A stretch of 64,000 nt of DNA from Microcoleus sp. AS-A8 (GCA_039962225.1 JAMPKV010000006.1:248001-312000); one strand, 5' to 3'; counted from the first letter of the stretch, positions 28,040 to 37,139 are shown. The notes: generated from the sequence alone by a model not told the origin. Program-made: numbers and translations.

Positions 28040-30169
28040 TTACCTCATGATTCCTGCTCCGTACTGAGGTAACGTAAACGTAACACTCGCTCCTTTGCCT
28101 TTACCCAGACTGTAGAGCGAAATCTCACCCCCCATCAGTTCCACAAGTCGCTTGCAAACTGTTAAACCCAATCCGGTTCCTCCATAGCGTCGCTTCACCG
28201 AACCATCGGCTTGGACAAAAGGCTCAAACAGCATATCCTGTTTAGCTGGCTCAATCCCAATTCCTGTATCCGTCACCGAGAATTTTACCCAAGGATGATC
28301 AGCGGATGTCTCTGAAATCACCTGAAGGCGAATCTCGCCACTTGGAGTGAACTTGAAGGCATTGGAGAGGAGATTGGTCAAAACTTGTCTCAGTTTCATC
28401 AAGTCGGCATAGACTCTCTCTACCTCGCACTCAATCACCAAGGTAATCTCCTTTTGACGAGTTTCGAGTCTGAATAAGTTTTGCTGTTCTGCCAAAAGAG
28501 ACGGCAAATCAATCCACTCTGGATTGAGCGTCATCCGACCCGCCTCTATTTTGGCAATGTCTAAGACATCGTTGATAATCGCAACCAAATTTTCCGCTGA
28601 ATTATAGGCAACATTAATATATTCTTTCAGTTCTTCTTCATTATCATAAAAGCCTTCCTTGAGAAGTTTCAGATAATTCAATGTCGCCGCTAGAGGCGTG
28701 CGTAATTCGTGACTCGTAGAGGACAAAAAGTCGGATTTTAGACGAGAAGCTTCTTCGGCAACAGTACGCGCTTTGTTGAGTTCCTGGTTTCGCATCTCCA
28801 CCAGTACGCGCTGCTGATATTCGCACTGGTAGAGCCGATTTTGCAGAACAGCCATCGTCAGATGGGTGCCGACTGAACTCGTGATTTCAATTTCTTCATC
28901 CGTCCACTCCCTAGCTTGACCCAGTTTGAGTTCTCGCCAAACTTCAAACGAACTTCTGACTCGATCCTGTCGTTCATCTGGATCATAGCGTCCAGCCCAC
29001 AGAATATCTGTATCAATCTCGTCTCGAAAAAGGCTTAAAATTCCCACGCACTGATCCCCATGCACCAGTGGCATGGCTAACAAACTACGGATGCGGGTGG
29101 GTCGAAACACAGGTGCAACGTCCAGTAATTGCAGTTCTTGATAAATATCGTTGAAGGCGAAAAGTTGGGAAACCGCCCGACGGCGTAACCGCATCGCCTC
29201 CTCTTCACTCAAGATTAAGTCTCTCCAGTAATCTGCTACATTCGAGGGTTGAGCCAATCGACTTTCAGAGGTCATGAGCTGCTGCCAAAATGGATAATTC
29301 TCCAACACCGTTGGGTTACCTTCAGTTAATAGGGGCTGTGATCCATAGGTGTAGAGTTCAATGTCTGATTGGCCTGAGGGAGAGCTGACAAACAGCCTGC
29401 CACCCGAACCTTTGACCGCTTGGACTACCTTTTCTAAGGCGATTTGCAGAATCTCTGAAATTTTCAGGGGGGAGTGGAGTAAGGTAGAAATTTGATTAAT
29501 GAGTGTTTCGCCGCGCACTCGCTCACGGGATTGAGAGAGGAGGTGAGATTGGGAGATCGCGATCGCCACTTGATCGGCTAAAGTCTGAACAATCTGTAGC
29601 TGCTCTCGTGAGAAAGCCTTGGGCTGAGCGTGGTGCGAAGCCAGCAAGCCCCACAACTTTTGTTGATGCACAATCGGGATGACCAGAGACGATTGCACTC
29701 CTATTTTGGTTAAATATTCCACATGGCAAGGATCGACCGGACGCTGAAGGATATCTTCAATCGCTTGATTATGCACATCCTCAATGGTTAAGTCTCCTGT
29801 GGTTGGCGGGCAATCTAGTCGATTTAGGGTGATGCGCTGGGTAGGAATATCAATAATAGAACGCACTCTCGCTTTGACAAACATTTCGCGAGCGTGGGGG
29901 GGAATATCTCCCGCCGGAAAGTGTAGACCTAAAAGTGAGGGTAAGCGATTTTCAATGACAGACTCGGCAATAACTTGCCCCGTGCCATCGCTCTCAAATC
30001 GATAAACCTTAACTCGATCTGTATCTAGAAATGTTCGCATTTCTGTGGCAGTTGCTGACAAAATTTCCTGCAATTCCAAAGATTGTCGAATGCGATTCGT
30101 CATTCGATGTAGCAATTTTCCCTGAGTTACTGCTTCGGTTGTATGGCTTGCAGGAGTTTGATCTGTCAT
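28040..30169 (-). CDS. Phytochrome-like GAF sensor histidine kinase
   Basis: This soluble 709-residue kinase has a first GAF domain (about 20-210), a second GAF-like region (about 220-445), a DHp domain with TSHELRTPLAATLNYL, and an HATPase domain with NLLSNAFKFTP, TDTGIGI and GGTGLGL boxes, all intact. The first GAF has the phytochrome-type AGDIPPHAR motif and a Cys148-His149 pair (VDPCHVEYL) where bilin-binding GAF domains carry their chromophore cysteine. There is no PAS or PHY domain, so it would be closer to a cyanobacteriochrome. Bilin binding is inferred. The coupled response regulator follows directly. Confidence 0.88.
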   Translation of the reverse strand: MTDQTPASHTTEAVTQGKLLHRMTNRIRQSLELQEILSATATEMRTFLDTDRVKVYRFESDGTGQVIAESVIENRLPSLLGLHFPAGDIPPHAREMFVKARVRSIIDIPTQRITLNRLDCPPTTGDLTIEDVHNQAIEDILQRPVDPCHVEYLTKIGVQSSLVIPIVHQQKLWGLLASHHAQPKAFSREQLQIVQTLADQVAIAISQSHLLSQSRERVRGETLINQISTLLHSPLKISEILQIALEKVVQAVKGSGGRLFVSSPSGQSDIELYTYGSQPLLTEGNPTVLENYPFWQQLMTSESRLAQPSNVADYWRDLILSEEEAMRLRRRAVSQLFAFNDIYQELQLLDVAPVFRPTRIRSLLAMPLVHGDQCVGILSLFRDEIDTDILWAGRYDPDERQDRVRSSFEVWRELKLGQAREWTDEEIEITSSVGTHLTMAVLQNRLYQCEYQQRVLVEMRNQELNKARTVAEEASRLKSDFLSSTSHELRTPLAATLNYLKLLKEGFYDNEEELKEYINVAYNSAENLVAIINDVLDIAKIEAGRMTLNPEWIDLPSLLAEQQNLFRLETRQKEITLVIECEVERVYADLMKLRQVLTNLLSNAFKFTPSGEIRLQVISETSADHPWVKFSVTDTGIGIEPAKQDMLFEPFVQADGSVKRRYGGTGLGLTVCKRLVELMGGEISLYSLGKGKGASVTFTLPQYGAGIMR

Positions 30170-30389
30170 GATTCGATAGAGATTTATCCTTAGTTTTTAT
30201 CCATTCATTGGAGTCAGCCACCGAGGCTTTTCCGTCCGTTAACAAGGGCTAAAATTTCCTTTAGGCAGACGTGATAGAAATCTATGAGCAGTTGAACGAC
30301 TGCCCCTATGATCTAGATTAACAGCAGAAAATCGTAAATTATTTAGAGTTGAGACTTGATAGATCAGGCAATTGAGATAGCGACGTGAA

Positions 30390-30920
30390 ATGGCAAACAC
30401 AGAACATCTAGTGCTACTTCAGCAAGGAACAACCCTTTGGAATGAATGGAGAGACCAGTATCCGCAGATACAGCCTAATTTACGTCAAGCTCACCTTCGG
30501 GGTTGGTTGCTTCAAGGAGTGAACTTTGTCGGGGCAGATTTGCGGGAGGTTAATTTGTCTGAGGCAGATTTGTCACAAGCCCGTTTAAATGGAGCGAACT
30601 GTAATTCAGCCGACCTACGTAAGGTTAATTTAGCCATGGCTGACTTATCTGGAGCTAATCTTATCTCCGCCGATTTGCGTAAAGCTAATCTAACTCAAGC
30701 AAATCTCACCTCAGCTAATTTAAGGGTGGCTTTCCTGCGCCAAGCGAACTTGCAAGGAGTCAACTTGAGTGAAGCCAATCTTCAAGGAACAGATTTGAGC
30801 GGTGTCAATCTTAAGGGAGCAATGCTTTACCAAGTTAATCTTAAAACGGCAATTTTAACTGGGGTAGATTTAACGCAATTGGATGGCATGGAAGTTATGC
30901 TGCCCGATCAGATAACATAG
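30390..30920 (+). CDS. Pentapeptide-repeat protein
   Basis: This 176-residue soluble protein has a short N-terminal helix region (1-45) and then about 24 pentapeptides of the A(D/N)LxX type, for example ANLTSANLRVAFLRQANLQG, predicted to form a right-handed quadrilateral beta helix. The function of such proteins in cyanobacteria is mostly unknown. It lies divergent to the kinase gene, inside the split transporter cluster. Confidence 0.88.
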   Translation: MANTEHLVLLQQGTTLWNEWRDQYPQIQPNLRQAHLRGWLLQGVNFVGADLREVNLSEADLSQARLNGANCNSADLRKVNLAMADLSGANLISADLRKANLTQANLTSANLRVAFLRQANLQGVNLSEANLQGTDLSGVNLKGAMLYQVNLKTAILTGVDLTQLDGMEVMLPDQIT

Positions 30921-31018
30921 TGCAATCTCAGAAATTAATTGATGGGCTATTGAATCATTACCCATTGTCTAGATATAACAGTTCTCAGGTGTGTGAAGTA
31001 CATCAGAAGAATCAAAGT

Positions 31019-31039
31019 CTCTCTCCTTGTAGGAGAGAG
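31019..31039. repeat. Small palindrome CTCTCTCCT-TGT-AGGAGAGAG
   Basis: A perfect 9-bp stem with a 3-nt loop lies between the convergent pentapeptide gene and livH. No T-tract; it may stop transcription from either side or be a dispersed repeat. Confidence 0.7.
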
Positions 31040-31101
31040 GTCAGAGTATACCCCATCCAATTGAGAATGGCTATATATCTCAGGTGAACTACTTTTGCGG
31101 A

Positions 31102-32052
31102 CTAGACTTTTGTTACGTTCGAGCGCCCTAGTAATCCTTGGGGTCGAACCAGAAGCATGATAAATAATAAGGTAAAGGCGATCGCTTCCTTATAGCCAGA
31201 AAAATCAGAAGGGACAAAAGCCTCTGCCCAACCTAATAGCAATCCCCCTAACACGGCACCCGGAATATTACCTAATCCTCCCAAGACAATCACCCCTAAC
31301 CCTTTCAGTCCATAAGTGATGCCAAAGTAAGGGCCAGCAATACTTACACTAGAACCCACTAAAGTTCCTGCCAAACCACCCAAAAACCCACTCAAAAAGA
31401 ACGTTAATACAATAAAACGCTCTGTATTAATTCCTAATAAACTAGCTGTTGTTGCATCTTCAGCGACAGCTTGCAATGCCTTGCCAATTTTCGTGTAATT
31501 AATCAAGTAGGTAAGAATGACAACAATCAAGGCCGAGACACCAAATATGATGATTTGAATGGTTCGGACATTAATTGGTCTTGCCTCAGTACCAAAATTA
31601 ATAGCGGGTGGTATATTCCCGTAGGCATCAGCGGGAAAGGTATAAATTTCTGCCCCTACTAAGTATTGAATTAAGTTGACAATGACAACAGCCGCCCCTA
31701 AACTCGAAACCAAAGTTAGGAGTGGATCAGCCCCTCTCGCTCGTAAAGGTTTAAACGCTAAACGTTCGACTAAAACTCCCACCAGACCCGCTAAAAGGCT
31801 CCCAAAAAATAAAGCCAAACCAAAGGGTAACTGTATCGGCAAAGACGCATTCGCCAGAATACCATTAAAGCCAAACGCTCCTCCAGCTAAGCTATAAGTA
31901 AAATAAGCGCCCAGCGTAAAAATTGCACCATGAGCAAAATTAATGATGCCTAAAATGGAAAATACGAGCGTGTAGCCTAAGGCAAAAATGGCATAAACAC
32001 TGCCAATCGATAAACCATTTAAAAATTGTTGAAAAAACAGAGTCAAGTCCAT
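31102..32052 (-). CDS. livH: Branched-chain/neutral amino-acid ABC transporter permease LivH (NatC-like)
   Basis: This 316-residue inner-membrane permease has about eight hydrophobic segments. Diagnostic LivH stretches are YAIFALGYTLVFSILGIINF at the N terminus and the cytosolic loop KIGKALQAVAEDATTASLLG, and GLKGLGVIVLGGLGNIPGAV near the end. It should pair with LivM. It is separated from livM by about 4.7 kb of signalling genes, which is unusual. Confidence 0.92.
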   Translation of the reverse strand: MDLTLFFQQFLNGLSIGSVYAIFALGYTLVFSILGIINFAHGAIFTLGAYFTYSLAGGAFGFNGILANASLPIQLPFGLALFFGSLLAGLVGVLVERLAFKPLRARGADPLLTLVSSLGAAVVIVNLIQYLVGAEIYTFPADAYGNIPPAINFGTEARPINVRTIQIIIFGVSALIVVILTYLINYTKIGKALQAVAEDATTASLLGINTERFIVLTFFLSGFLGGLAGTLVGSSVSIAGPYFGITYGLKGLGVIVLGGLGNIPGAVLGGLLLGWAEAFVPSDFSGYKEAIAFTLLFIMLLVRPQGLLGRSNVTKV

Positions 32053-32110
32053 TTTTTATTTGAGTCCGATTATTGTTGCGGAATGAGACAACAATTCTAC
32101 CCCCTGATGG

Positions 32111-32503
32111 AAAGCGATAGGGATGGGCGAGGCGGGGGATGTTCTAGAAGTAGCTTGCTATAGAAAAGACGGCGTCTCCATTGATATCGATTTTGAGATG
32201 GCACCCGTACAAGAGACCCAAGGCAACAGAAGCGGTGTCATGAGTATTGTTACTGATCTGACTCAGCACGAGAGTGACCCACATTAGCACAACAAGAGGC
32301 TACGGAAAAAGCTATTAAACAGGTGCAACCCATGAAATCAGCAGGTCTGAATCAGACGGAGCTGTTCAATGATATTTTGAGAATTGGCACAGTCAAAGCA
32401 GGTAAACTAGATTTTAAGCCATCACCGATGGATTTGGTAGAGTCTTGCAGTGTATTTAGTTGATGAAATGCAACGCAGTGACAGTCACTCTTCCATTCAA
32501 TAG
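32111..32503 (+). pseudogene. Remnant of a PAS-domain histidine kinase
   Basis: Three adjacent reading frames give pieces of one kinase. The first is a PAS C-terminal part (CYRKDGVSIDIDFEMAPVQE to VMSIVTDLTQ). A frameshift after 32284 gives a DHp piece (FNDILRIGTVKAGKLDFKPS) lacking the phospho-His helix. A second shift near 32455 gives LVDEMQRSD, typical of the following linker. Stops at 32285, 32461 and 32501 break the frames. It directly precedes an intact response-regulator gene and is probably the relic of its cognate hybrid kinase. Confidence 0.75.
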
Positions 32504-32517
32504 TTACAGTCAAACGG

Positions 32518-33222
32518 ATGAAGAAAATTCTAGTCATTGAGGATGAAGCATCTGTTGGCGTCAACATTCTAGAAATCCTTCAATTGGGTAATTTTGATGT
32601 CATTCTTGCTCAGGACGGTGAAACGGGGATACAACTCGCGAAGCAGCACATCCCCGATTTAATTATTTGCGACATTCTAATGCCCGGATTAGATGGTTAT
32701 GGTGTTCTGACTGCCTTGCGAGAGGTAACAGAAACAGCGCTAATTCCCTTCATTTTTCTCACAGCTAAAACTACCCATGAAGATTTTCGCCAGGGCATGA
32801 ATTTAGGTGCTGATGATTATTTGACTAAACCTTTTCTTCAAACTGAACTGTTGGAAGCCGTGACGGTTCGACTCGAAAAACAAGCTATTTTTTCAGAAAA
32901 ATATAGTGCCCAATATAAACGAGCTAAAGAGTTACAAGAAAAACTCCAAGAGCTTCAGCTACTCAGTGAAACTCAAGACAAGTTACTGAAGCAATTTATT
33001 GAAAAATTGCGTAATCCTTTAAGTAATATTAATATGGCGATTCATATGCTAAAGACAATGCCACCGGGGATGAAGCGCGATCGCTATTTAGATATTTTGG
33101 AAGCAGAGTTTGCCCAAGAAATTGAGCTTTTAAATCAATTCTCAGACCTTCAAGATCTGCTAACGCCAGAGAATATCAAGTTACTGCGTCAATTCAACCT
33201 GCTCAATCATCCATCAGTATGA
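32518..33222 (+). CDS. Response regulator with degenerate DHp-like C terminus
   Basis: This 234-residue protein has a receiver domain (1-120; IEDEAS, phospho-Asp in LIICDILMPGLDG, IFLTAK, Lys in YLTKPF) and a coiled-coil linker. The C-terminal helix pair reads IEKLRNPLSNINMAIHML, which aligns with an H-box except that the phospho-His is Glu. That segment may dimerise without phosphotransfer. It follows the kinase remnant and overlaps the convergent PATAN gene by 9 bp. Confidence 0.85.
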   Translation: MKKILVIEDEASVGVNILEILQLGNFDVILAQDGETGIQLAKQHIPDLIICDILMPGLDGYGVLTALREVTETALIPFIFLTAKTTHEDFRQGMNLGADDYLTKPFLQTELLEAVTVRLEKQAIFSEKYSAQYKRAKELQEKLQELQLLSETQDKLLKQFIEKLRNPLSNINMAIHMLKTMPPGMKRDRYLDILEAEFAQEIELLNQFSDLQDLLTPENIKLLRQFNLLNHPSV

Positions 33223-33987
33223 CGAATGAGAATTATTACATAATTTTTTGTATTTTTCTTTTCCTACAGTAACTAAACCCACTGTGGAAAGCCGGAAAGC
33301 AATCTGCTGGATTTTTACCACTGGTAGGCTCAATAGTTGCGCGAGTTCCTGAATAGAAATTGTTCGGTTAGCGTACTTCCAAACCTGAAACTCAAGGTCT
33401 TCTAACCGATAGTAGAGTTGACTCGGAATAATACTAACCAAACCTTCATCTGGAGCAGGCAATTTATCAGCTAGAGCATCCCAGGACGGCAAGACTCGTA
33501 ACCCCATCAATATCGCTGCTGTCGCCGGTACACTCAATCCAGTCATTTCCCGCGTGGGTATTGGCGCATCTTGGTCAAAATGAAATAAACCGTCCTTGAG
33601 TTGGAGAACAGCAGATACGTGATGAGAAACTTGAAGATTGAATAGCTGTTCAAGTTGAGAGTTTTGTAAAGCACCTTGTCTCTTAAGCGATGTTCCTAGG
33701 GGTTCATCCAGTGGACAACACCAATTTACTAATTTATCGAAAGCTCGCTTGCTCATCCATTGCTTCCACCCTTGTTGCTCAATCAGGGACACTAAACATT
33801 CATTGTTTAATTGGTTAGCTGCCGCTACAACATGACCCTGACTTACCCAGATGTAATGAACAGATTTTGGTACTGCTTGGGGGACTGGCAAGGTACTAAA
33901 AGAGAGCAAGCCTGTTTTTTGCCCTTTTTCAATAAACTGAAAAATTTCTGGTATGTACAAGTCTGCTAAAAAGATTTTTTGGGGCAT
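33214..33987 (-). CDS. PATAN (DUF4388) domain protein
   Basis: This 257-residue cytosolic protein matches the PATAN/DUF4388 architecture found at the N terminus of PatA-type regulators: a start with ADLYIPEIFQFIEKGQKTGLLSF, a middle with YIWVSQGHVVAAANQL, and a C-terminal winged-helix-like part (QELAQLLSLPVVKIQQIAFRL). It lacks a receiver domain. It may work with the overlapping convergent response regulator, as PATAN and receiver domains commonly occur together; that is inference. Its 3' end overlaps that gene by 9 bp. Confidence 0.75.
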   Translation of the reverse strand: MPQKIFLADLYIPEIFQFIEKGQKTGLLSFSTLPVPQAVPKSVHYIWVSQGHVVAAANQLNNECLVSLIEQQGWKQWMSKRAFDKLVNWCCPLDEPLGTSLKRQGALQNSQLEQLFNLQVSHHVSAVLQLKDGLFHFDQDAPIPTREMTGLSVPATAAILMGLRVLPSWDALADKLPAPDEGLVSIIPSQLYYRLEDLEFQVWKYANRTISIQELAQLLSLPVVKIQQIAFRLSTVGLVTVGKEKYKKLCNNSHSSY

Positions 33988-34092
33988 AGTTGTGTCTTAT
34001 AAACTAGACGACAAACTAAGGGCACTTTTTCTCTTTTAATAGTAATTCCTTCTATACATTTTTACCGTGTTTTTTAGCAAAACAGCGAGAAA

Positions 34093-34125
34093 ACCCTAGT
34101 TCCCCTCCATGGAGAGGGGCTAGGG
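34093..34125. repeat. Imperfect palindrome ACCCTAG...CTAGGGT with CCCCTC/GAGGGG core
   Basis: Outer arms of 7 bp and inner arms of 6 bp pair around CATGGA, with a 2-nt bulge. It looks like a dispersed cyanobacterial repeat rather than a gene element. Confidence 0.7.
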
Positions 34126-34393
34126 TGATTGGTGCTTAAGTCCTATCCATTAGAGAGGTGACTTATCTAGATTAATTATTCATTGATATGGACATCTCTA
34201 GATCAGTAAAATTAGGGAATTCGGTACTCGTAAAAATAAGTACGTATATACCTACGTAGATTTACGGAGACTGAGTTCCAGATAGAATAAAGGGCATGAT
34301 CAATTAGAATTTTCCTTCTTGTGTTGTGTAGGTAGCTCATGGAGACTTTTGCCCTATCAGTCTACTGACCTAAAATGAAAATATTGAAAAATA

Positions 34394-34416
34394 AAGGCAC
34401 GAATGATTCGTGCCTT
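34394..34416. repeat. Perfect palindrome AAGGCACGAA-TGA-TTCGTGCCTT
   Basis: A 10-bp stem with a 3-nt loop, about 225 bp beyond the livJ stop. It shares the GGCACGA core with the palindrome at 12980. Confidence 0.8.
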
Positions 34417-34642
34417 GAGTCTTATTGTCACATAAATAACGATTAAGTAGGGTTGGAGATTAATCGCATTTACGGCTTGAACTGGGAAGTGTGTATCACT
34501 TGTTTGAATTTTTTGAAGGCTGACAATGTCTCATTCTTCCTGTTTTATAGCTTGTTGAAGAATTTGAGTTTCAGATCATGTCAGACTGTGGGTAAGAAAC
34601 TCAATGTCACTAAAATGGCAACACTATAAGCAAAGATGTTGT

Positions 34643-35878
34643 TCATTTTACAAATGTAAATTTACCCGTTTTACCATCTGCTTCCATCTTGACCTGAGCC
34701 ACATAAAACTCTCCTTGTTTGATTTCGCCATCTGGATCAAACGCAAGTTTTCCGAGTGGTGTTTCGTACTCTCCGTTTAAAATTTGATCGTTTAACTGTG
34801 TCCGTAACTGGTCTAGGGGAAATGTCTTGATTTTGGTCTTATTATCTAATGCTTTTAGGGCTTCCACAAATACCTGAACTCCCGTGAAAGCTTGAGCGCT
34901 AAACTGGGGCGGTTCTTTCTTAGTTTGAGCCTTATACGCCTCCCGGAATGCCTTATTAATATCATTAGAGACTTCAGGGCTATAGGCTTGAGCAATTAAA
35001 ATATCATTGCATTGTGCCTGACATACCGGAAAGAGATTCGAGGTATTCAACCCGTTTCCACCAATAATTAACCCTTTGTATCCTAACTGGCGCAATTGCT
35101 TAATTAAGTTTCCGCCATCGGAAGCTAGGCCAGAGATAATGATTAGGTCTGGTTTGAGGTTAATGGCATTAGTGGCTTGGGTTTGAAAATCGGTATCAGT
35201 CGTCTGAAATTTTTGTACAGTTACCAACTCTAATTTTTGGTTTTTAACTGTTTCTTGAAAAGTTTCTGTCTCAGATTTACTGAAAGCATCATTTTGAGCA
35301 TAAAAAACAGCAACTTTTTTAAGATTAGGATTAATTTTCAGGGCTTCTTTTACGGCATTAGGCGCAACAACAGCCACAGGTGCCGACACGCGAGCAATAT
35401 ATTTTCCAATCTGAGGAATGTTTTTTGCCGTGTTAGACGGTGCTAAGACGGGGACTCTAGCACGCTCAGCAATTGGATCGGCAGCAAAGGCTTGCTGGGA
35501 AAGGGTAGGCCCCACAATGCCCACGACTTTATCTTGAGTGATTAAAGTATTAAAGGCGTTAATCGCCCCTTGTTCGTCACCTGCTGTATCTTGGAACACT
35601 AACTTAATCGGTGTGCCATTAACGCCACCCTTGTCATTAAAAAACTTCTCAGCAATTTTTGCACCCGTAACTTGTTCTTGTCCCAACAATGCAACGTTAC
35701 TGGTTTGAGCGACAGCAATGCCAATGGGAATAGATGAGCTTATTGCTGTATTCGTTGGTGTATTCCCTGGAGTGCTGTTAGCTGTTGTGGTTGGTTTATT
35801 GTTCTGACTACAGGCAACAACCAAAACACACGCAAAACACGCAGTGAGAATCTTAGTAAGAGTACGTTTCCTAAACAT
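34643..35878 (-). CDS. livJ: Amino-acid ABC transporter substrate-binding lipoprotein LivJ (NatB-like)
   Basis: This is the extracytoplasmic receptor of the importer. The ATG at 35878 gives a 411-residue preprotein starting with a signal peptide and lipobox (CVLVVACSQN), so the mature N-terminal Cys is lipid-anchored. Two-lobed Leu/Ile/Val-binding-protein features follow: GIAVAQTSNVALLGQEQVTG, VVGIVGPTLSQQAFAADPIA and VFVEALKALD. The longer frame from 35962 lacks a signal at its start. Ligand from family: neutral or branched-chain amino acids. It lies 2.6 kb from livH, with two other genes between them. Confidence 0.9.
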   Translation of the reverse strand: MFRKRTLTKILTACFACVLVVACSQNNKPTTTANSTPGNTPTNTAISSSIPIGIAVAQTSNVALLGQEQVTGAKIAEKFFNDKGGVNGTPIKLVFQDTAGDEQGAINAFNTLITQDKVVGIVGPTLSQQAFAADPIAERARVPVLAPSNTAKNIPQIGKYIARVSAPVAVVAPNAVKEALKINPNLKKVAVFYAQNDAFSKSETETFQETVKNQKLELVTVQKFQTTDTDFQTQATNAINLKPDLIIISGLASDGGNLIKQLRQLGYKGLIIGGNGLNTSNLFPVCQAQCNDILIAQAYSPEVSNDINKAFREAYKAQTKKEPPQFSAQAFTGVQVFVEALKALDNKTKIKTFPLDQLRTQLNDQILNGEYETPLGKLAFDPDGEIKQGEFYVAQVKMEADGKTGKFTFVK

Positions 35879-36078
35879 CTGACAACTTCCGCCGTAAGCG
35901 TATTCCTTAATTATCTGCTGTAAGGTAGAGGTTTTTTCCCAGCAGCCGTGTTGTGGCAACATCTAAGCTGACACTCTCACCCTAGGATGCATAGCCTAGC
36001 GGTGAAACTGCATAAGTGCAAGATGATCAGACATAGTTTTTAGTGAATGATGGGCGAACACTGAGCTGGTTGATCGTT

Positions 36079-36843
36079 ATGCGTCTCTCTAGCCTTCACC
36101 TCACGGCTTTTCTCACTCTCATTGCCAGCTTGACAATGGGTAATTTTTTGTTCATCCCAAATTTCCCGGTATTGGCGCAAACTCTAGATACCCAGCCAAG
36201 AGAAAGAAAATCTCTGGAGATTGGTAATGGGGACATTTTAATCGTTGGTAATCCCAGTATGCCCAGCCTTTCACCCCGACTGGGAGAGTTACCGCAACAG
36301 TTAGCTAATCTACCGGGAGCGGAGCAGGAAGCGCTGGCGATCGCACAATTATTCAATACCCAAGCACTCATCGGCAAGGATGCCACGAAAGCGGCTGTTT
36401 TGGAAAGGATGCCGGGAGCACGGATTATTCATCTGGCAACGAGTGCCATTGTCGATAAGGAGCGAGGGATGGGGAGTGCATTGGCGCTTGCTCCATCGGG
36501 GAATGATAATGGTTGGCTTACCGCTGAAGAAATCCTGAATTTGAAATTGAATGCGGATTTGGTGGTACTCAGTGGTTGTAACACGGGGTTAGGGAAGATT
36601 ACGGGAGATGGCGTGATAGGGCTAGCTCGTTCCTTTATCTCTGCTGGGGCTTCCAGTGTCATCGTCTCTGTGGGGTATGTATCCGATGAGGCGACAGCGT
36701 TCCTGATGACGGAGTTTTATCGCCATTTACAGCAAAAGTCGGATAAAGCTCAAGCGTTGCGAAGTGCGATGTTGGCGACGATGCAGAAGTATCCTAATCA
36801 GTTAGATTGGGGGGCTTTTACGTTGATAGGTGAGGCGCAATAA
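36079..36843 (+). CDS. Exported CHAT-domain protein lacking the catalytic histidine
   Basis: This is a 254-residue protein with an N-terminal signal peptide (about 1-34, ending FPVLAQ) and a CHAT (caspase-like) domain from about 50 to the end. The Cys site is present (VVLSGCNTG, Cys167), as is the final WGAFTLIGE. The family's HxATHG motif reads IIHLATSA, so the usual second His is Ser122. CHAT proteins in cyanobacteria usually carry long TPR arrays; here there are none. It may be a truncated descendant or an inactive decoy. GTG 36043 is an alternative start. Confidence 0.78.
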   Translation: MRLSSLHLTAFLTLIASLTMGNFLFIPNFPVLAQTLDTQPRERKSLEIGNGDILIVGNPSMPSLSPRLGELPQQLANLPGAEQEALAIAQLFNTQALIGKDATKAAVLERMPGARIIHLATSAIVDKERGMGSALALAPSGNDNGWLTAEEILNLKLNADLVVLSGCNTGLGKITGDGVIGLARSFISAGASSVIVSVGYVSDEATAFLMTEFYRHLQQKSDKAQALRSAMLATMQKYPNQLDWGAFTLIGEAQ

Positions 36844-36922
36844 CACCAGGAAAGTTAAAAGTTGGTAGTAAGCGATGCGATCGCCTTCAGCATTGAAGTG
36901 CTGACGACGAAACCATGTTATG

Positions 36923-37006
36923 TCAGTAGACAGCGAGTTCGGTAACGTGCCAGCGATCGCAAAATTCCGTGAGTTGTTTGTCAGGAAGGGGAATCGCAGT
37001 TTTCAT
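36923..37006 (-). pseudogene. Truncated MNT-type nucleotidyltransferase remnant
   Basis: An ATG at 37006 opens a 27-codon frame (MKTAIPLPDKQLTEFCDRWH...) that matches the start of cyanobacterial minimal nucleotidyltransferases (MNT/HEPN antitoxin-like). It stops at TGA 36923 just where the family's LFGSxxRGD motif should begin. A possible ribosome site (AAAGG) lies upstream. No HEPN partner is nearby, so it is probably dead. Confidence 0.5.
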
Positions 37007-37139
37007 AATGATTTTACCTTTTAGGCGATCATTCTAGCTGCTGGGGAGTTGTTTGCGGTTGCGATCGCCTGCCCCGAACCCCTCTGTACGCTAGAATTCA
37101 AGCAGAATGGGCATTCCACCAGCCAGCACCACTCATGTC

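Larger units (their letters stand above)
33988..34642. other. Gene-free region with two palindromes
   Basis: About 650 bp between the PATAN gene promoter and the 3' end of livJ. No supportable gene. It holds the palindromes at 34093 and 34394. Confidence 0.5.

Noticed and set aside
35879-36078. NtcA site (GTA-N8-TAC) upstream of livJ
   Set aside because: No such spacing is present between the divergent livJ and CHAT genes.
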